64,000 nt of DNA from positions 5,639,001 through 5,703,000 of the forward strand of contig NZ_PKFQ01000001.1 of the NCBI RefSeq assembly GCF_002939475.1, in the 5' to 3' direction. The notes under the pieces were generated by a model, which was not told the origin of the DNA, made no database searches, and worked only from the letters and a program-made list of their open reading frames with translations. Source of the stretch: Streptomyces cinnamoneus. Lineage in GTDB: Bacteria; Actinomycetota; Actinomycetes; Streptomycetales; Streptomycetaceae. Below are positions 34,201 to 43,245 of the stretch, piece after piece. The position numbers were made by a program, and so were the translations under genes. Numbering within the stretch: the stretch's first letter is position 1; the number at the start of each line of letters is the position of its first letter.

Positions 34201-34731
34201 GTGACTGCGAGTTCCACGCCGGGTCTCGCCCGGTTCAACGCGGCCGGGGGCGACGAGGCCCGCGCCGCACTCCACCGGATCTGCACCAGCACCGCCTGGG
34301 CCGCCGAAGTCCTCGCCCACCGCCCGTACCCCGACGCCGAGGCGTTGCTGGCCGCCAGCGACACCGCCGTCGCCCGCATGGGCGCGGCGGACCTGGCCGA
34401 GGCGATGGCGGGACACCCGCCGATCGGGCGGCCCGCGCCGGACGACCCGGTCTCCGCCCGCGAACAGCGCGGCATGGCGGACGCCCCCGCCGACCTGCGC
34501 GCCCGGATGCGCGAACTCAACCTCGCCTACCAGGAGAAGTTCGGGCACGTCTTCCTTGTCTGCGCCACGGGCCTGACGGCCCGGCAGCTGTATGACGCCG
34601 CCCGTAACAGGCTGGACAACCCGCCGGAACGCGAACAGGAGATCGTTCGTGGGGAGCTGGCCGGGATCAACCGCATCCGGCTGGCCCGGCTCGTCGTCCA
34701 GACCGCGGAGGAAGGAGCGGACCGGCCGTGA
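34201..34731 (+). CDS. uraD: OHCU decarboxylase
   Basis: The 176-aa helical protein decarboxylates 2-oxo-4-hydroxy-4-carboxy-5-ureidoimidazoline to S-allantoin. It has the catalytic histidine segment GHPPIGR and, later, EKFGHVFLVCATG and REQEIVRGELAGINRIRL, characteristic of the family. GTG 34201 follows GGAGG at 34191. It is the first gene of uraD-uraH-uricase, with GTGA overlap to uraH. Confidence 0.92.
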   Translation: MTASSTPGLARFNAAGGDEARAALHRICTSTAWAAEVLAHRPYPDAEALLAASDTAVARMGAADLAEAMAGHPPIGRPAPDDPVSAREQRGMADAPADLRARMRELNLAYQEKFGHVFLVCATGLTARQLYDAARNRLDNPPEREQEIVRGELAGINRIRLARLVVQTAEEGADRP

Positions 34732-35096
34732 GCACCGAGCCCGCCGTCGCAGCCGGCGCCGCCTCCGTGTCCACTCACCTCCTCGACACCGCCGCGGGCC
34801 GCCCGGCCGCAGGCGTCGCCGTCGAGCTGTCGGCCGCCGCGGACGACGGCGAGTGGACGGTCCTCGGGGCGGCGCGGACCGACGCCGACGGGCGCTGCAC
34901 GGGCCTTCCGGCCCTGCCCGGCCGGGCGGCCCGCGCACGGCTGCGCTTCGACGTCGAGCCCTATCTGTCCCGCCGTCCGCAGGGCGCGGCCTTCTTCCCG
35001 GAGGTGACGGTCACCTTCGCCGTCGCAGCCGGCGAGCACCACCACGTGCCGCTGCTGCTCAGCCCGTTCGGGTACTCCGTCTACCGAGGGAGCTAG
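34728..35096 (+). CDS. uraH: 5-hydroxyisourate hydrolase
   Basis: The 122-aa transthyretin-like protein opens 5-hydroxyisourate to OHCU. It starts with VSTHLLDTAAGRPAAG, has an internal GRCTG and FFPEVTVTF, and ends with the diagnostic tetrapeptide YRGS. It lies between uraD and uricase. Confidence 0.95.
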   Translation: MSTEPAVAAGAASVSTHLLDTAAGRPAAGVAVELSAAADDGEWTVLGAARTDADGRCTGLPALPGRAARARLRFDVEPYLSRRPQGAAFFPEVTVTFAVAAGEHHHVPLLLSPFGYSVYRGS

Positions 35097-35100
35097 AAAC

Positions 35101-35997
35101 GTGACGCTCGGCCAGAACCAGTACGGCAAGGCCCAGAACCACGTGGTCAGAATCGTCCGCGACGGCATCACCCACCACATCAAGGACCTCACCGTCTCGG
35201 TCGCCCTCTCCGGCGACATGGCGGACGTGCACCTCCGGGGATGCAACGCCAAGGTCCTGACGACCGACGCCACCAAGAACACCGTCTTCGCCTTCGCCAA
35301 GGAGCACGGGGTCGAATCGGCCGAGCGGTTCGGCATGCACCTGGCCCGCCACTTCGTCGCCAGCCAGGAGGCCGTCACCTCCGCCCGCGTCCGCATCGAG
35401 GAACACGCCTGGGAACGCATCGAGGCTCCCGGCGGCAAGCCGCACTCCTTCGTGCGCGCCGGCCGGGAGACCCGCACCGCGCAGATCACCCACGACGGCG
35501 AGGGCTGGCAGATCCTCTCCGGGCTCAAGGACCTCGTCGTGCTGAACTCCACCGACTCGGAGTTCCGCGGCTACGTCCGGGACCGCTACACCACCCTCCC
35601 CGAGACCACCGACCGCATCCTCGCCACCGAGGTGAACGCCCGCTGGCGCCACGCGGGAACGGGCGGGGAACCCGGGGGCGAGGCCGTGCGCTGGGACCAC
35701 TCCTACGCGACGGTGCGCGACCACCTCCTGCACGCCTTCGCCGAGACCTACTCCCGCTCGCTCCAGGAGACCCTCTACGCCATGGGCTCACGCGTCATCG
35801 ACCGCTGCCCCGGCATCGACGAGATACGCCTCTCCCTCCCCAACAAGCACCATTTCCTCGTCGACCTCACCCCCTTCGGCCTGGAGAACGACAACGAGGT
35901 CTACCACGCGGCCGACCGCCCCTACGGCCTCATCGAGGCGACCGTCCTGCGCGACGGCGCCGAGGCCGCCATACCGGTGGACCTGACGAACCTCTAA
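35101..35997 (+). CDS. pucL: Urate oxidase (uricase)
   Basis: The 298-aa cofactor-free oxidase has two T-fold halves. It oxidises urate with O2 to 5-hydroxyisourate and H2O2. Seen motifs are GQNQYGKAQNHVVRI, the catalytic Thr in LTTDATKNTVFAFAKE, LKDLVVLNSTDSEFRGYVRDRYTTL and LPNKHHFLVDLTPFG near the end. It begins at GTG 35101, five bases after uraH. It is the entry enzyme of the pathway. Confidence 0.96.
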   Translation: MTLGQNQYGKAQNHVVRIVRDGITHHIKDLTVSVALSGDMADVHLRGCNAKVLTTDATKNTVFAFAKEHGVESAERFGMHLARHFVASQEAVTSARVRIEEHAWERIEAPGGKPHSFVRAGRETRTAQITHDGEGWQILSGLKDLVVLNSTDSEFRGYVRDRYTTLPETTDRILATEVNARWRHAGTGGEPGGEAVRWDHSYATVRDHLLHAFAETYSRSLQETLYAMGSRVIDRCPGIDEIRLSLPNKHHFLVDLTPFGLENDNEVYHAADRPYGLIEATVLRDGAEAAIPVDLTNL

Positions 35998-36026
35998 CCG
36001 CCCCCACGCCCAGAGGAACCCCCGCC

Positions 36027-37406
36027 ATGGCAGCGCCCCCGCCCCGCATCGTCATCGAGAACTGCGCCGTCGCCACCGTCGACGCGGAGAACACCGAACA
36101 CGCCTCGGGCCACGTCGTCGTCGCGGGCGGCCGGATCGAGTCGGTCGGCCCCGGCGCAGCGCCCGAGGGGCTCACCGGCGTCGTCCGGCGCGTCGACGGC
36201 ACCGGCCACCTCGTGACGCCCGGCCTGGTCAACACCCACCACCACTTCTACCAGTGGCTCACCCGGGGCCTCGCCCAGGACGCCAACCTCTTCGACTGGC
36301 TCGTCGCCCTCTACCCCGTCTGGTCCCGCATCGACGAGCCCATGGTGTACGCGGCGGCGCGCGGCTCGCTGGCGATGATGGTCCGCGGCGGGGTCACCAC
36401 CGCCGCCGACCACCACTACGTCTTCCCCCGGGGCTGCGGCGACCTGCTGGGGGCCGAGATCCGCGCCGCCCGGGAGCTGGGCGTCCGCTTCCACGCCACC
36501 CGCGGGTCGATGGACCTCGGGGAGTCCGCCGGCGGGCTGCCCCCCGACTTCGCCGTCGAGAGCACCGAGGACGCCCTCATCGCCACCGAGGCGGCCGTCG
36601 ACGCCCACCACGACCCCTCCTTCGACTCGATGCTGCGCGTCGGGGTCGCCCCCTGCTCCCCGTTCTCCGTCACCACCGAACTCCTGCGGCAGGCAGCCGA
36701 GCTGGCCCGGCGCAAGGGCGTGCGCCTGCACACCCACGGCTCGGAGACCGTCGAGGAGGAGAGCTTCTGCAAGGAGCGCTTCGGGATGGGGCCGACCGAC
36801 TACCTCGAGTCCACCGGCTGGCTCGGCGACGACGTGTGGATGGCCCACTGCGTCCACATGAACGCCGCCGACGTCGCCGCCTTCGCCCGTACGGGCACGG
36901 GAGTGGCCCACTGCCCCTCCTCCAACGCGCGCCTCGCCGCGGGCACCGCACCCGTCCCCGCCCTGCTCCGGGCCGGCGTCCCCGTGGGCCTCGGCGTGGA
37001 CGGCACCGCCTCCAACGAGTCCGGAGAACTCCACACCGAGCTGCGCAACGCCCTGCTGATGCACCGGCTCGCCGGCGGCGAGAAGGCCATGGACGCGCGG
37101 ACCGCCCTGCGGCTGGGCACCCACGGCGGCGCCACGGTCCTCGGCCGGGCCGCCGAGACCGGCTCGCTCGAAGCCGGCAAGCTCGCCGACCTGGTCCTGT
37201 GGAAGCTCGACGGACTGGGCCACTCCACCATCGCCGACCCGGTCGCCGCCCTCGTCCTCGGCCCGCCCGCGCCGGTCGCCCTCTCGCTCGTCGGCGGCGA
37301 GGCGGTGGTGGAGGACGGCCGGCTGGTCACCGCCGACGAGGACGCCGTCGCCCGCGAGGCGCGCCTCGAGTCCCGCCGCCTGGCCGCCGTGGCCGCACGC
37401 GCCTGA
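36027..37406 (+). CDS. 8-oxoguanine deaminase-like amidohydrolase
   Basis: The 459-aa TIM-barrel amidohydrolase has the metal site VNTHHHFYQWLTR, HTHGSETVEEE with the catalytic glutamate region, MAHCVHM and GVDGTASNESG. The pattern matches the 8-oxoguanine deaminase/hydroxydechloroatrazine hydrolase branch. Its product, urate, would feed directly into uricase encoded upstream. ATG 36027 has AGAGGA upstream. Guanine or other aminopurines are possible alternative substrates. Confidence 0.85.
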   Translation: MAAPPPRIVIENCAVATVDAENTEHASGHVVVAGGRIESVGPGAAPEGLTGVVRRVDGTGHLVTPGLVNTHHHFYQWLTRGLAQDANLFDWLVALYPVWSRIDEPMVYAAARGSLAMMVRGGVTTAADHHYVFPRGCGDLLGAEIRAARELGVRFHATRGSMDLGESAGGLPPDFAVESTEDALIATEAAVDAHHDPSFDSMLRVGVAPCSPFSVTTELLRQAAELARRKGVRLHTHGSETVEEESFCKERFGMGPTDYLESTGWLGDDVWMAHCVHMNAADVAAFARTGTGVAHCPSSNARLAAGTAPVPALLRAGVPVGLGVDGTASNESGELHTELRNALLMHRLAGGEKAMDARTALRLGTHGGATVLGRAAETGSLEAGKLADLVLWKLDGLGHSTIADPVAALVLGPPAPVALSLVGGEAVVEDGRLVTADEDAVAREARLESRRLAAVAARA

Positions 37407-37558
37407 CCGGCCCGTGACCGGCGCGGCCCCGTCGGACACCGGCCGGCCGCGGACCCGCCGAGGGGGACGGCCCTCGGCCGGGCGGGGGCCGGGCGCGGGG
37501 CCCCGCCCCGCCCCCGGCCCTTCCGGCACAGGAGGAACCGCCCCCAGGAGGGAACGCC
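37407..37558 (+). other. GC-rich spacer before permease
   Basis: This 150-bp spacer holds a dense G/C palindromic block around 37480-37520, centred on GCGGGGCCCCGC. It may end transcription from the uricase operon or only reduce it. The permease ribosome site AGGAGG lies near its end. Confidence 0.35.
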
Positions 37559-38944
37559 GTGACCGCAGAGCCCGGTGCCACCGAACGCCCCCAGGAACGA
37601 CCGGCTCCACCACCCGGCGAGGTCCACCCCGTGGACCGCCTGCCCGGCCCGGGCCGGCTGCTGGCGAGCGGCTTCCAGCACGTGGCCGCCAGCTACGCCG
37701 GAGTGGTCGCGCCGCCCCTGGTCGTCGGCGCCTTCGTGGGCCTGCCGCCCGCGCAGACCACCTTCCTCGTCGGCGCCGCGCTCTTCACGGCCGGGCTCGC
37801 GACCCTGCTCCAGACGATCGGCTTCTGGAAGGTCGGGGCCCGGCTGCCGTTCGTCAACGGCGTCTCCTTCGCGGGCGTCGCGCCGATGCTCGCCATCGCC
37901 GACGCACGGCCCGGTCACGCCGGGGCGCTCCCCGCCATCCAGGGCGCCGTCATCGTGGCCGGCGTGCTGGGTTTCCTGCTCGCCCCCTGCTTCTGCCGGC
38001 TCGTCCGCTTCTTCCCGCCCGTCGTCAGCGGCACCGTCATCACCCTGATCGGCATCACGCTGCTGCCCGTCTCCTTCGGCTGGATCCAGGGCGGCCACCC
38101 CGAGCGGCCCGCCTCCCTCACCAACCTCGGCCTGGCCGGCGCCACCCTGGTGACCGTGCTGGTCCTGCGCCGGCTGCTGACCGGCTTCGGCCGGCAGATC
38201 GCCATCCTGCTGGGCCTCGTGGCCGGCACGCTCCTGGCGATACCGACGGGAGCCGTCGACACCGCCGCCACCCGCGCCGCCGCGGTCGCCGGCTTCCCCG
38301 AGCCCTTCCACTTCGGCCACCCCCTCTTCGAGGGGCCCGCCATCGTGAGCATGTGCGTCCTGATGCTCGTGTGCATGACCGAGAGCACCGCCGACATGCT
38401 GGCCCTCGGCGAGATCGTCGAACGCCCGGCGGACGAGAGGACCATCGCCGCGGGCCTGCGCGCGGACACCCTGGGCAGCGCCGTCAGCCCCTTGTTCAAC
38501 GGCTTCGCCAACAGCGCCTTCGCGCAGAACGTCGGCCTGGTGGCCCTCACCGGGGTGCGCAGCCGCTTCACCGTGGCCGCGTGCGGGGCGATGTTCCTGC
38601 TGCTGGGACTGAGCCCGGTCTGCGCCTCGCTCATCGCGCTCGTCCCCCAGCCGGTCCTCGGCGGCGCCGGCATCGTGCTCTTCGGAACGGTCGCCGCCAG
38701 CGGCGTCAACGTCCTGCGGGGAGCCGGCCTCGACCGGGGCGACAACCTGCTGATCGCCGCGACCTCGCTCGGCGTGGGCATGATCCCGGTCGTCTCCAGG
38801 ACCTTCTACGCCAACGCGGCCGTCCCCGAGACCCTGAGGATCATCCTGGACTCGGGCGTGAGCGCCGGATGCCTGACGGCGGTCCTGCTCAACCTCGCCT
38901 TCAACCACCTGGGCCGCCGGCGCCGGCCTGTGCGTGGCGACTAG
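37559..38944 (+). CDS. NCS2-family purine (urate/xanthine) permease
   Basis: The 461-aa membrane protein has about 14 helices. It starts with the family pattern FQHVAASYAGVVAPPLVVG and has VSGTVITLIGITLLPVSFGW, MTESTADMLALGEI and NSAFAQNVGLVALTGVRSR. NCS2 carriers import uracil, xanthine or urate with protons. Its place after uricase and 8-oxoguanine deaminase points to urate or xanthine. GTG 37559 has AGGAGGGA upstream. Confidence 0.92.
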   Translation: MTAEPGATERPQERPAPPPGEVHPVDRLPGPGRLLASGFQHVAASYAGVVAPPLVVGAFVGLPPAQTTFLVGAALFTAGLATLLQTIGFWKVGARLPFVNGVSFAGVAPMLAIADARPGHAGALPAIQGAVIVAGVLGFLLAPCFCRLVRFFPPVVSGTVITLIGITLLPVSFGWIQGGHPERPASLTNLGLAGATLVTVLVLRRLLTGFGRQIAILLGLVAGTLLAIPTGAVDTAATRAAAVAGFPEPFHFGHPLFEGPAIVSMCVLMLVCMTESTADMLALGEIVERPADERTIAAGLRADTLGSAVSPLFNGFANSAFAQNVGLVALTGVRSRFTVAACGAMFLLLGLSPVCASLIALVPQPVLGGAGIVLFGTVAASGVNVLRGAGLDRGDNLLIAATSLGVGMIPVVSRTFYANAAVPETLRIILDSGVSAGCLTAVLLNLAFNHLGRRRRPVRGD

Positions 38945-38955
38945 GGGCGAACGCC

Positions 38956-38966
38956 GCATTGCGCAA
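38956..38966 (+). promoter_or_regulatory. GCATTGCGCAA motif before yfcC-like gene
   Basis: This 11-mer differs by one base from that in the Lrp/LysE gap (31872-31882). It lies about 45 bp before the transporter start and contains TTGCGCAA, itself a palindrome. It may be a shared regulator site. Confidence 0.35.
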
Positions 38967-39011
38967 AAATCTCCACCACAACGGAGCAGCAGTGCGGAGA
39001 GGGGTTCCGCT

Positions 39012-40538
39012 GTGGACCAGCAAGCCGGAGCGGAGTCCCCGGAGCGTCCCCCGGAGGGGAGGCGGCCCTTCGTCTTCCCCAGCGCGCTGACCGTGCTGGC
39101 GGCCGTGACCGTCGCCGTCTGGGCCCTCACCTTCGTCATCCCCTCCGGCACCTACCGCCGCGACCCCGACGGCAACCCCGTCCACGGCACGTACCACCAC
39201 GAGGCGGCCGCCGGCGGCTTCGTCCACCGCCTCGGCGAGCTGTTCCTGTCGCCCGTCAACGGGCTGTACGGCGTCCGGGACCTCGCCACCGGGGAGATCA
39301 CACCGGACGCCGTGGGGGCCCTCTACGGCAGCGCCGCCGTCTTCCTCTTCGTCCTCGCGATCGGCGCGTTCATCACCGTCGTCTTCGCCACCGGCGCCCT
39401 GGACCGGGGCATCGAGCGCCTCGCCCACCGGCTGCGGGCCCGTGGCGCCCTGCTGATCGCCGGGGTCATGACCGTCTTCTCGCTCCTGGGGACGGTCGAG
39501 GGGTTCGCCGAGGAGACCCTGGGCTTCTACGGGCTGCTGGTGCCGCTGATGCTGGCGCTCGGCTACGACCGGATGGTGGCCACCGGCACCATCATCCTCG
39601 GCGCCGGCATCGGCGTGCTCGCCTCCACCGTCAACCCCTTCGCCACCGGCGTGGCCTCCTCGGCCGCGGGCGTCTCGCTCGGTGACGGCATCGCTCTGCG
39701 CTTCACCATGTGGCTCGTCCTCACCGCCGTGACCATCGGCTACGTCCTGCGCTACGCCCACCGCGTGCGCACCGACCCGGACCGCTCGCTGACGGGCTTC
39801 CGGGAGGGCGACCGGGAGCTGGCGGCGCAGGCCGCCGAGCCGCCGGAGCTGACGGGTCTGCAGCAGACCGTGCTCGTGCTGGTCACCCTGGTCTTCGCCT
39901 TCATGATCTTCTCGGTGATCCCCTGGGCGAGCGCGCTCACGGGCAAGGCGGACGCACGGCCCTACGGCTGGGAACTGGGCTGGTCCTTCGGGCAGTTGTC
40001 GGCGCTGTTCATCACTGCCGCCGTGCTCGTCGGACTCGTCGCCCGTCTGGGGGAGCAGCGGCTGAGCGCCGCGCTCGTCCAGGGCGCGGCCGACTTCATC
40101 GGACCCGCGCTCGTGATCGTCCTCGCGCGGGGTGTCACGGTCATCATGACCAACGCGAAGATCATCGACACGGTGCTGCACTCGATGGAGGGCGTGGTCT
40201 CCGGCACGCCGGCCGTGGCGTTCGGGATCCTCGTCTACGTCGTCAACCTGCCCCTGGCCTTCCTGATCCCCTCGACGTCCGGGCACGCCACGCTCGCCAT
40301 GCCGATCCTCGCGCCGCTGGCGGACTTCGCGGGCGTCGCCCGCTCGGTGGTGGTCACGGCCTGGCAGGCGGCCAGCGGCTGGATGAACCTGTGGGTCCCC
40401 ACGACCGCGGTGGTGGTGGGCGGAGTCTCCCTCGCGAAGGTGGGATACGACCGCTACCTGCGGTTCGTGTGGCCGCTGCTGGCGATCCTCGCCGTGCTGG
40501 TCTGCGGCTTCGTGGCGCTCGGGGCGGCGTTCGCCTGA
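39012..40538 (+). CDS. YfcC-family transporter
   Basis: The 508-aa protein has about 11-13 membrane helices and YfcC/C4-dicarboxylate-type motifs: TFVIPSGTYRRD, EGFAEETLGFYGLLVPLMLALGYD in two parts, STVNPFATGVASSAAG and IPSTSGHATLAMPILAPLAD. Substrates of this family are poorly defined (carboxylates, amino or ureido acids). Between a purine permease and allantoicase it could carry allantoate, ureidoglycolate or a related acid. GTG 39012 is chosen for its GGAGAGGGG site. Confidence 0.85.
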   Translation: MDQQAGAESPERPPEGRRPFVFPSALTVLAAVTVAVWALTFVIPSGTYRRDPDGNPVHGTYHHEAAAGGFVHRLGELFLSPVNGLYGVRDLATGEITPDAVGALYGSAAVFLFVLAIGAFITVVFATGALDRGIERLAHRLRARGALLIAGVMTVFSLLGTVEGFAEETLGFYGLLVPLMLALGYDRMVATGTIILGAGIGVLASTVNPFATGVASSAAGVSLGDGIALRFTMWLVLTAVTIGYVLRYAHRVRTDPDRSLTGFREGDRELAAQAAEPPELTGLQQTVLVLVTLVFAFMIFSVIPWASALTGKADARPYGWELGWSFGQLSALFITAAVLVGLVARLGEQRLSAALVQGAADFIGPALVIVLARGVTVIMTNAKIIDTVLHSMEGVVSGTPAVAFGILVYVVNLPLAFLIPSTSGHATLAMPILAPLADFAGVARSVVVTAWQAASGWMNLWVPTTAVVVGGVSLAKVGYDRYLRFVWPLLAILAVLVCGFVALGAAFA

Positions 40539-40556
40539 GGGCGTGCCGGCGGCCCG

Positions 40557-41696
40557 TCAGGGGGAGCGGCGCAGTCCCCGGACGCCCGCCTCCGTCAGCG
40601 AACCGTGCACGCGCAGGCGGGCGATGCCGCCGTCGGGGTAGATGTCGACGCGCAGGTGCGTCGCGGCGGGAACCCCGGTCAGCGCCAGGCGGTGCACCGC
40701 GTCCGGCTGGAGCCGCGTCGGCGCCAGCACCTCGGTCCAGCCGGCCGTGGGGTCCACTGGGTCCGCCCCCGTGGTGGCGTCGAGCACCGACAGGGCCGCC
40801 CAGCCCGCCGCGTTGCCCACGTAACAGCCGGTGTCGATCTCCACGGCGCGGGGGACGCAGTGCCCGGCCAGGCGGTAGCGGACCCAGTCGTGCCCCTTGT
40901 CGCGCCGGCGGCGGGTCTCCCAGCCCTCGCTCATCTTCCGGGAGCGTCCGGGCAGGATGCTGTGGAACGGCGGGGAGAAGAAGCGGTCGGAGGCGTCCTC
41001 GACGCGACCCCCGTGTTCGAGCGCGGCGAGGTCGAAGGTGCCCAGGGCCGCGAGCCAGGCGGGGTCGGGCAGCGGCTCGCCGTGGACGCGCAGCCGGGCG
41101 ATGCCGCCGTCGGGGAACTGGCTGAGTCTGAGGTGGGTGAAGCGCCGCGCGGTGTCGACGGGAAAGCCGTTGGCGGCGTGGCCGCCGACGGGGGTGCGGG
41201 GGACGAGGGGCGTCCAGCGCACGTCGTCGGCGAGGAGTTCGCCGGGGGAGGGGGTGCCGGGCAGCGCGGCGCCCTCCACGGCGACGGACTCGGGGTGGTT
41301 GCCACGGAAGTGGGCGGTGTCGACGACGACGCCCCGGACCGCGCCGGGCACCCCGAGCCGGATCAGCGCCCAGTCGTGCTCGCCGTCGTCGGGATGCGGC
41401 CGGCCGGCGTGGGCGCCCCGCCGCCGGCGGGACTCCCAGCCGTCCATGACCTTGCCCTTGGGGCCGTAGGCGGCCGGGTCGAAGACGGGGGCCTCCGGCG
41501 TCAGCAGGTTCTCGCGCTCGGCGAAGAACTCGTCGCTGGCGGCGATCACCCCGGCGCCCAGCCGCCGGTCCGCGAGGTCGGGCCACGCCTCGAAGGCGAA
41601 GGCGGCGGCGCGGTAGTCGGCGTACGGGTCGCCGCCGGGGTAGGGGCCCGCGGGGCCGGTGAACGACGTGCCGCCGGATATGCCGCTCGTGGTCAT
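40557..41696 (-). CDS. alc: Allantoicase
   Basis: The 379-aa protein has two tandem jelly-roll repeats. Each has DEFFAE or DRFFSP, a KVMDGWESRRRR or KMSEGWETRRRR segment, an HDWALIRLG or HDWVRYRLA strand, and DGGIARLRVHG. It hydrolyses allantoate to ureidoglycolate and urea. It is transcribed toward the YfcC gene, and its upstream region has the TTCAAC operator. Allantoinase, the preceding step and usual neighbour, is not in the window. Confidence 0.95.
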   Translation of the reverse strand: MTTSGISGGTSFTGPAGPYPGGDPYADYRAAAFAFEAWPDLADRRLGAGVIAASDEFFAERENLLTPEAPVFDPAAYGPKGKVMDGWESRRRRGAHAGRPHPDDGEHDWALIRLGVPGAVRGVVVDTAHFRGNHPESVAVEGAALPGTPSPGELLADDVRWTPLVPRTPVGGHAANGFPVDTARRFTHLRLSQFPDGGIARLRVHGEPLPDPAWLAALGTFDLAALEHGGRVEDASDRFFSPPFHSILPGRSRKMSEGWETRRRRDKGHDWVRYRLAGHCVPRAVEIDTGCYVGNAAGWAALSVLDATTGADPVDPTAGWTEVLAPTRLQPDAVHRLALTGVPAATHLRVDIYPDGGIARLRVHGSLTEAGVRGLRRSP

Positions 41697-41744
41697 CTGC
41701 GCTCCGGAAGTCGGCCGGGGGCTCGGAGGCCCGGGATGAAGTCC

Positions 41745-41766
41745 GTTGATTCAACGGTTTGTTGAA
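41745..41766. promoter_or_regulatory. TTCAAC operator before allantoicase
   Basis: TTCAACGGTTTGTTGAA (41750-41766) reads on the minus strand as a near copy of the urate-operon site, sharing TTCAACAAACYGTTGA. An extra GTTGA half-site at 41745-41749 makes three half-sites in tandem. It lies between alc and the divergent IclR gene, so it could control both. Confidence 0.7.
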
Positions 41767-41911
41767 GCGCGCTGCCCGCAGTCTTCAGCCGTCGCGCGCC
41801 CCGGGTCAAGACCCTTTCACGCACCGGAACCGCGATTTCACGCATCAGAAACCCGTCTTCGGCGCGGACGGCGGCCGGTAGGCTGCTGCCACCCCACCCG
41901 GAAGGAGCGCC

Positions 41912-42703
41912 GTGCCCCCGTCCGCCGAGCCCCGACCCGCCTCGACCAGCGGCGGCGTCCAGTCCCTTGAGCGCGCCTTCGACCTGCTGGAGCGGATGGC
42001 CGACGCCGGAGGCGAGGTCGGGCTGAGCGAGCTGGCGACGAGCAGCGGGCTGCCGCTGCCGACCATCCACCGGCTGATGCGCACGCTGGTGGCCTGCGGG
42101 TACGTACGACAGCAGCCCAACCGCCGGTACGCGCTCGGCCCCCGTCTGATCCGGCTCGGCGAGAGCTCCGCCCGGCTGCTGGGCACCTGGGCACGACCGC
42201 ATCTGGCGCGGCTGGTGGCGGAGACCGGCGAGACCGCCAACATGGCGCTGCTCGACGGCGACGAGGTCGTCTACGTCGCCCAGGTGCCCTCACGGCACTC
42301 GGTGCGGATGTTCACGGAGGTCGGCCGGCGCGTCCTGCCGCACTCCACGGGCGTCGGCAAGGCGCTGCTGGCGCAGAGCGCCGACGACCACGTGCGCGCG
42401 CTGCTGACCCGGACGGGCATGCCGGCGGCGACGGAGAAGACCATCACCACGCCCGAGGCGTTCCTGGCGGAGCTGGCCCAGGTGCGCGAGGCGGGCTTCG
42501 CGATGGACGACAACGAACAGGAGATCGGCGTCCGCTGCCTCGCGGTGCCGGTGCCCAACGCGCCGACCTCCGCGGCCATCTCGGTCTCGGGACCGGCGGG
42601 CCGGGTCACGGAAGCCGCCACGGAACGGATCGTTCCGCTGCTGCGGGAGGTCGCGGCGGAGCTCTCCGCGGAGCTGGCCGGCACGGGGGCGGCTCCGGCC
42701 TGA
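41912..42703 (+). CDS. allR: IclR-family regulator, AllR-like
   Basis: The 263-aa protein has an IclR HTH at residues 15-75 (LERAFDLLERMAD, LPLPTIHRLMRTLVACGYVRQQP) and the effector domain with VYVAQVPSRHSVRMFTEVGRR, HSTGVGKALLA and EIGVRCLAVPVPN. AllR-type members sense glyoxylate or allantoin-path intermediates and repress ureide catabolism. Divergence from allantoicase and the shared operator support that role. GTG 41912 has GGAAGGA upstream. Confidence 0.88.
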   Translation: MPPSAEPRPASTSGGVQSLERAFDLLERMADAGGEVGLSELATSSGLPLPTIHRLMRTLVACGYVRQQPNRRYALGPRLIRLGESSARLLGTWARPHLARLVAETGETANMALLDGDEVVYVAQVPSRHSVRMFTEVGRRVLPHSTGVGKALLAQSADDHVRALLTRTGMPAATEKTITTPEAFLAELAQVREAGFAMDDNEQEIGVRCLAVPVPNAPTSAAISVSGPAGRVTEAATERIVPLLREVAAELSAELAGTGAAPA

Positions 42704-42715
42704 GCCGCCGGGCCC

Positions 42716-43084
42716 TCAGGCGCCCTCGCGCGGCCGGGGCAGCTCCGCCTCGCCGCCGGCACCCTCCGACGGCCCGCCGAAGCGGTCCACGGCCGCACGG
42801 ACCTCGCCGAGGGCGGGGGCCAGGGCGCTGACGGACCCGACGGCGCCCGCCACCAGCAGCAGGGAGCGGCGCAGCCGCGAGACATCCGGCGAGCCCGTGC
42901 GCACCATGGCGTCCAGGGCGGCCAGCTCGTCCTCGGCGGCGTCCCGGTCCGGCAGAAGGACGGGGTGCCCGGCCAGCGCCCGGCGCAGCCGGGACACCGC
43001 GGTGCTTAGCGCGTCGACTCTCGGGTCCGGCTCCGCACCGAAACGACCCACTCGCTCCTCTTCCACCGCCACGGCGCCTTCCAC
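42716..43084 (-). CDS. DUF5955-type protein
   Basis: The 122-aa protein looks like DUF5955, a short actinobacterial family of unknown function: DALSTAVSRLRRALAGHPV, AAEDELAALDAMV, SRLRRSLLLVAGAVGSVSAL. It is mostly helical. GTG 43084 is chosen over an open extension to 43156 because a G-rich site precedes it. It is convergent with the IclR gene. Confidence 0.65.
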   Translation of the reverse strand: MEGAVAVEEERVGRFGAEPDPRVDALSTAVSRLRRALAGHPVLLPDRDAAEDELAALDAMVRTGSPDVSRLRRSLLLVAGAVGSVSALAPALGEVRAAVDRFGGPSEGAGGEAELPRPREGA

Positions 43085-43245
43085 CCCGACTCTCCCCCTC
43101 CCACGCGCCCGCCCGCGCGGATCAGTTAACGCCACTTTCCGTGCGACGCGCCACACGCACAGCGAAATTCAGGCTCGGCGTTCACGTACGAGTGACGAAC
43201 GTGCGTGCGGCGCACAGGCGGCCAGTCATGAGGTATGCAGGAGTC

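Noticed and set aside
37480..37520. Strong terminator in the permease spacer
   Set aside because: The G/C arms pair only partly outside the 12-bp centre, so it is described only as a GC-rich block.
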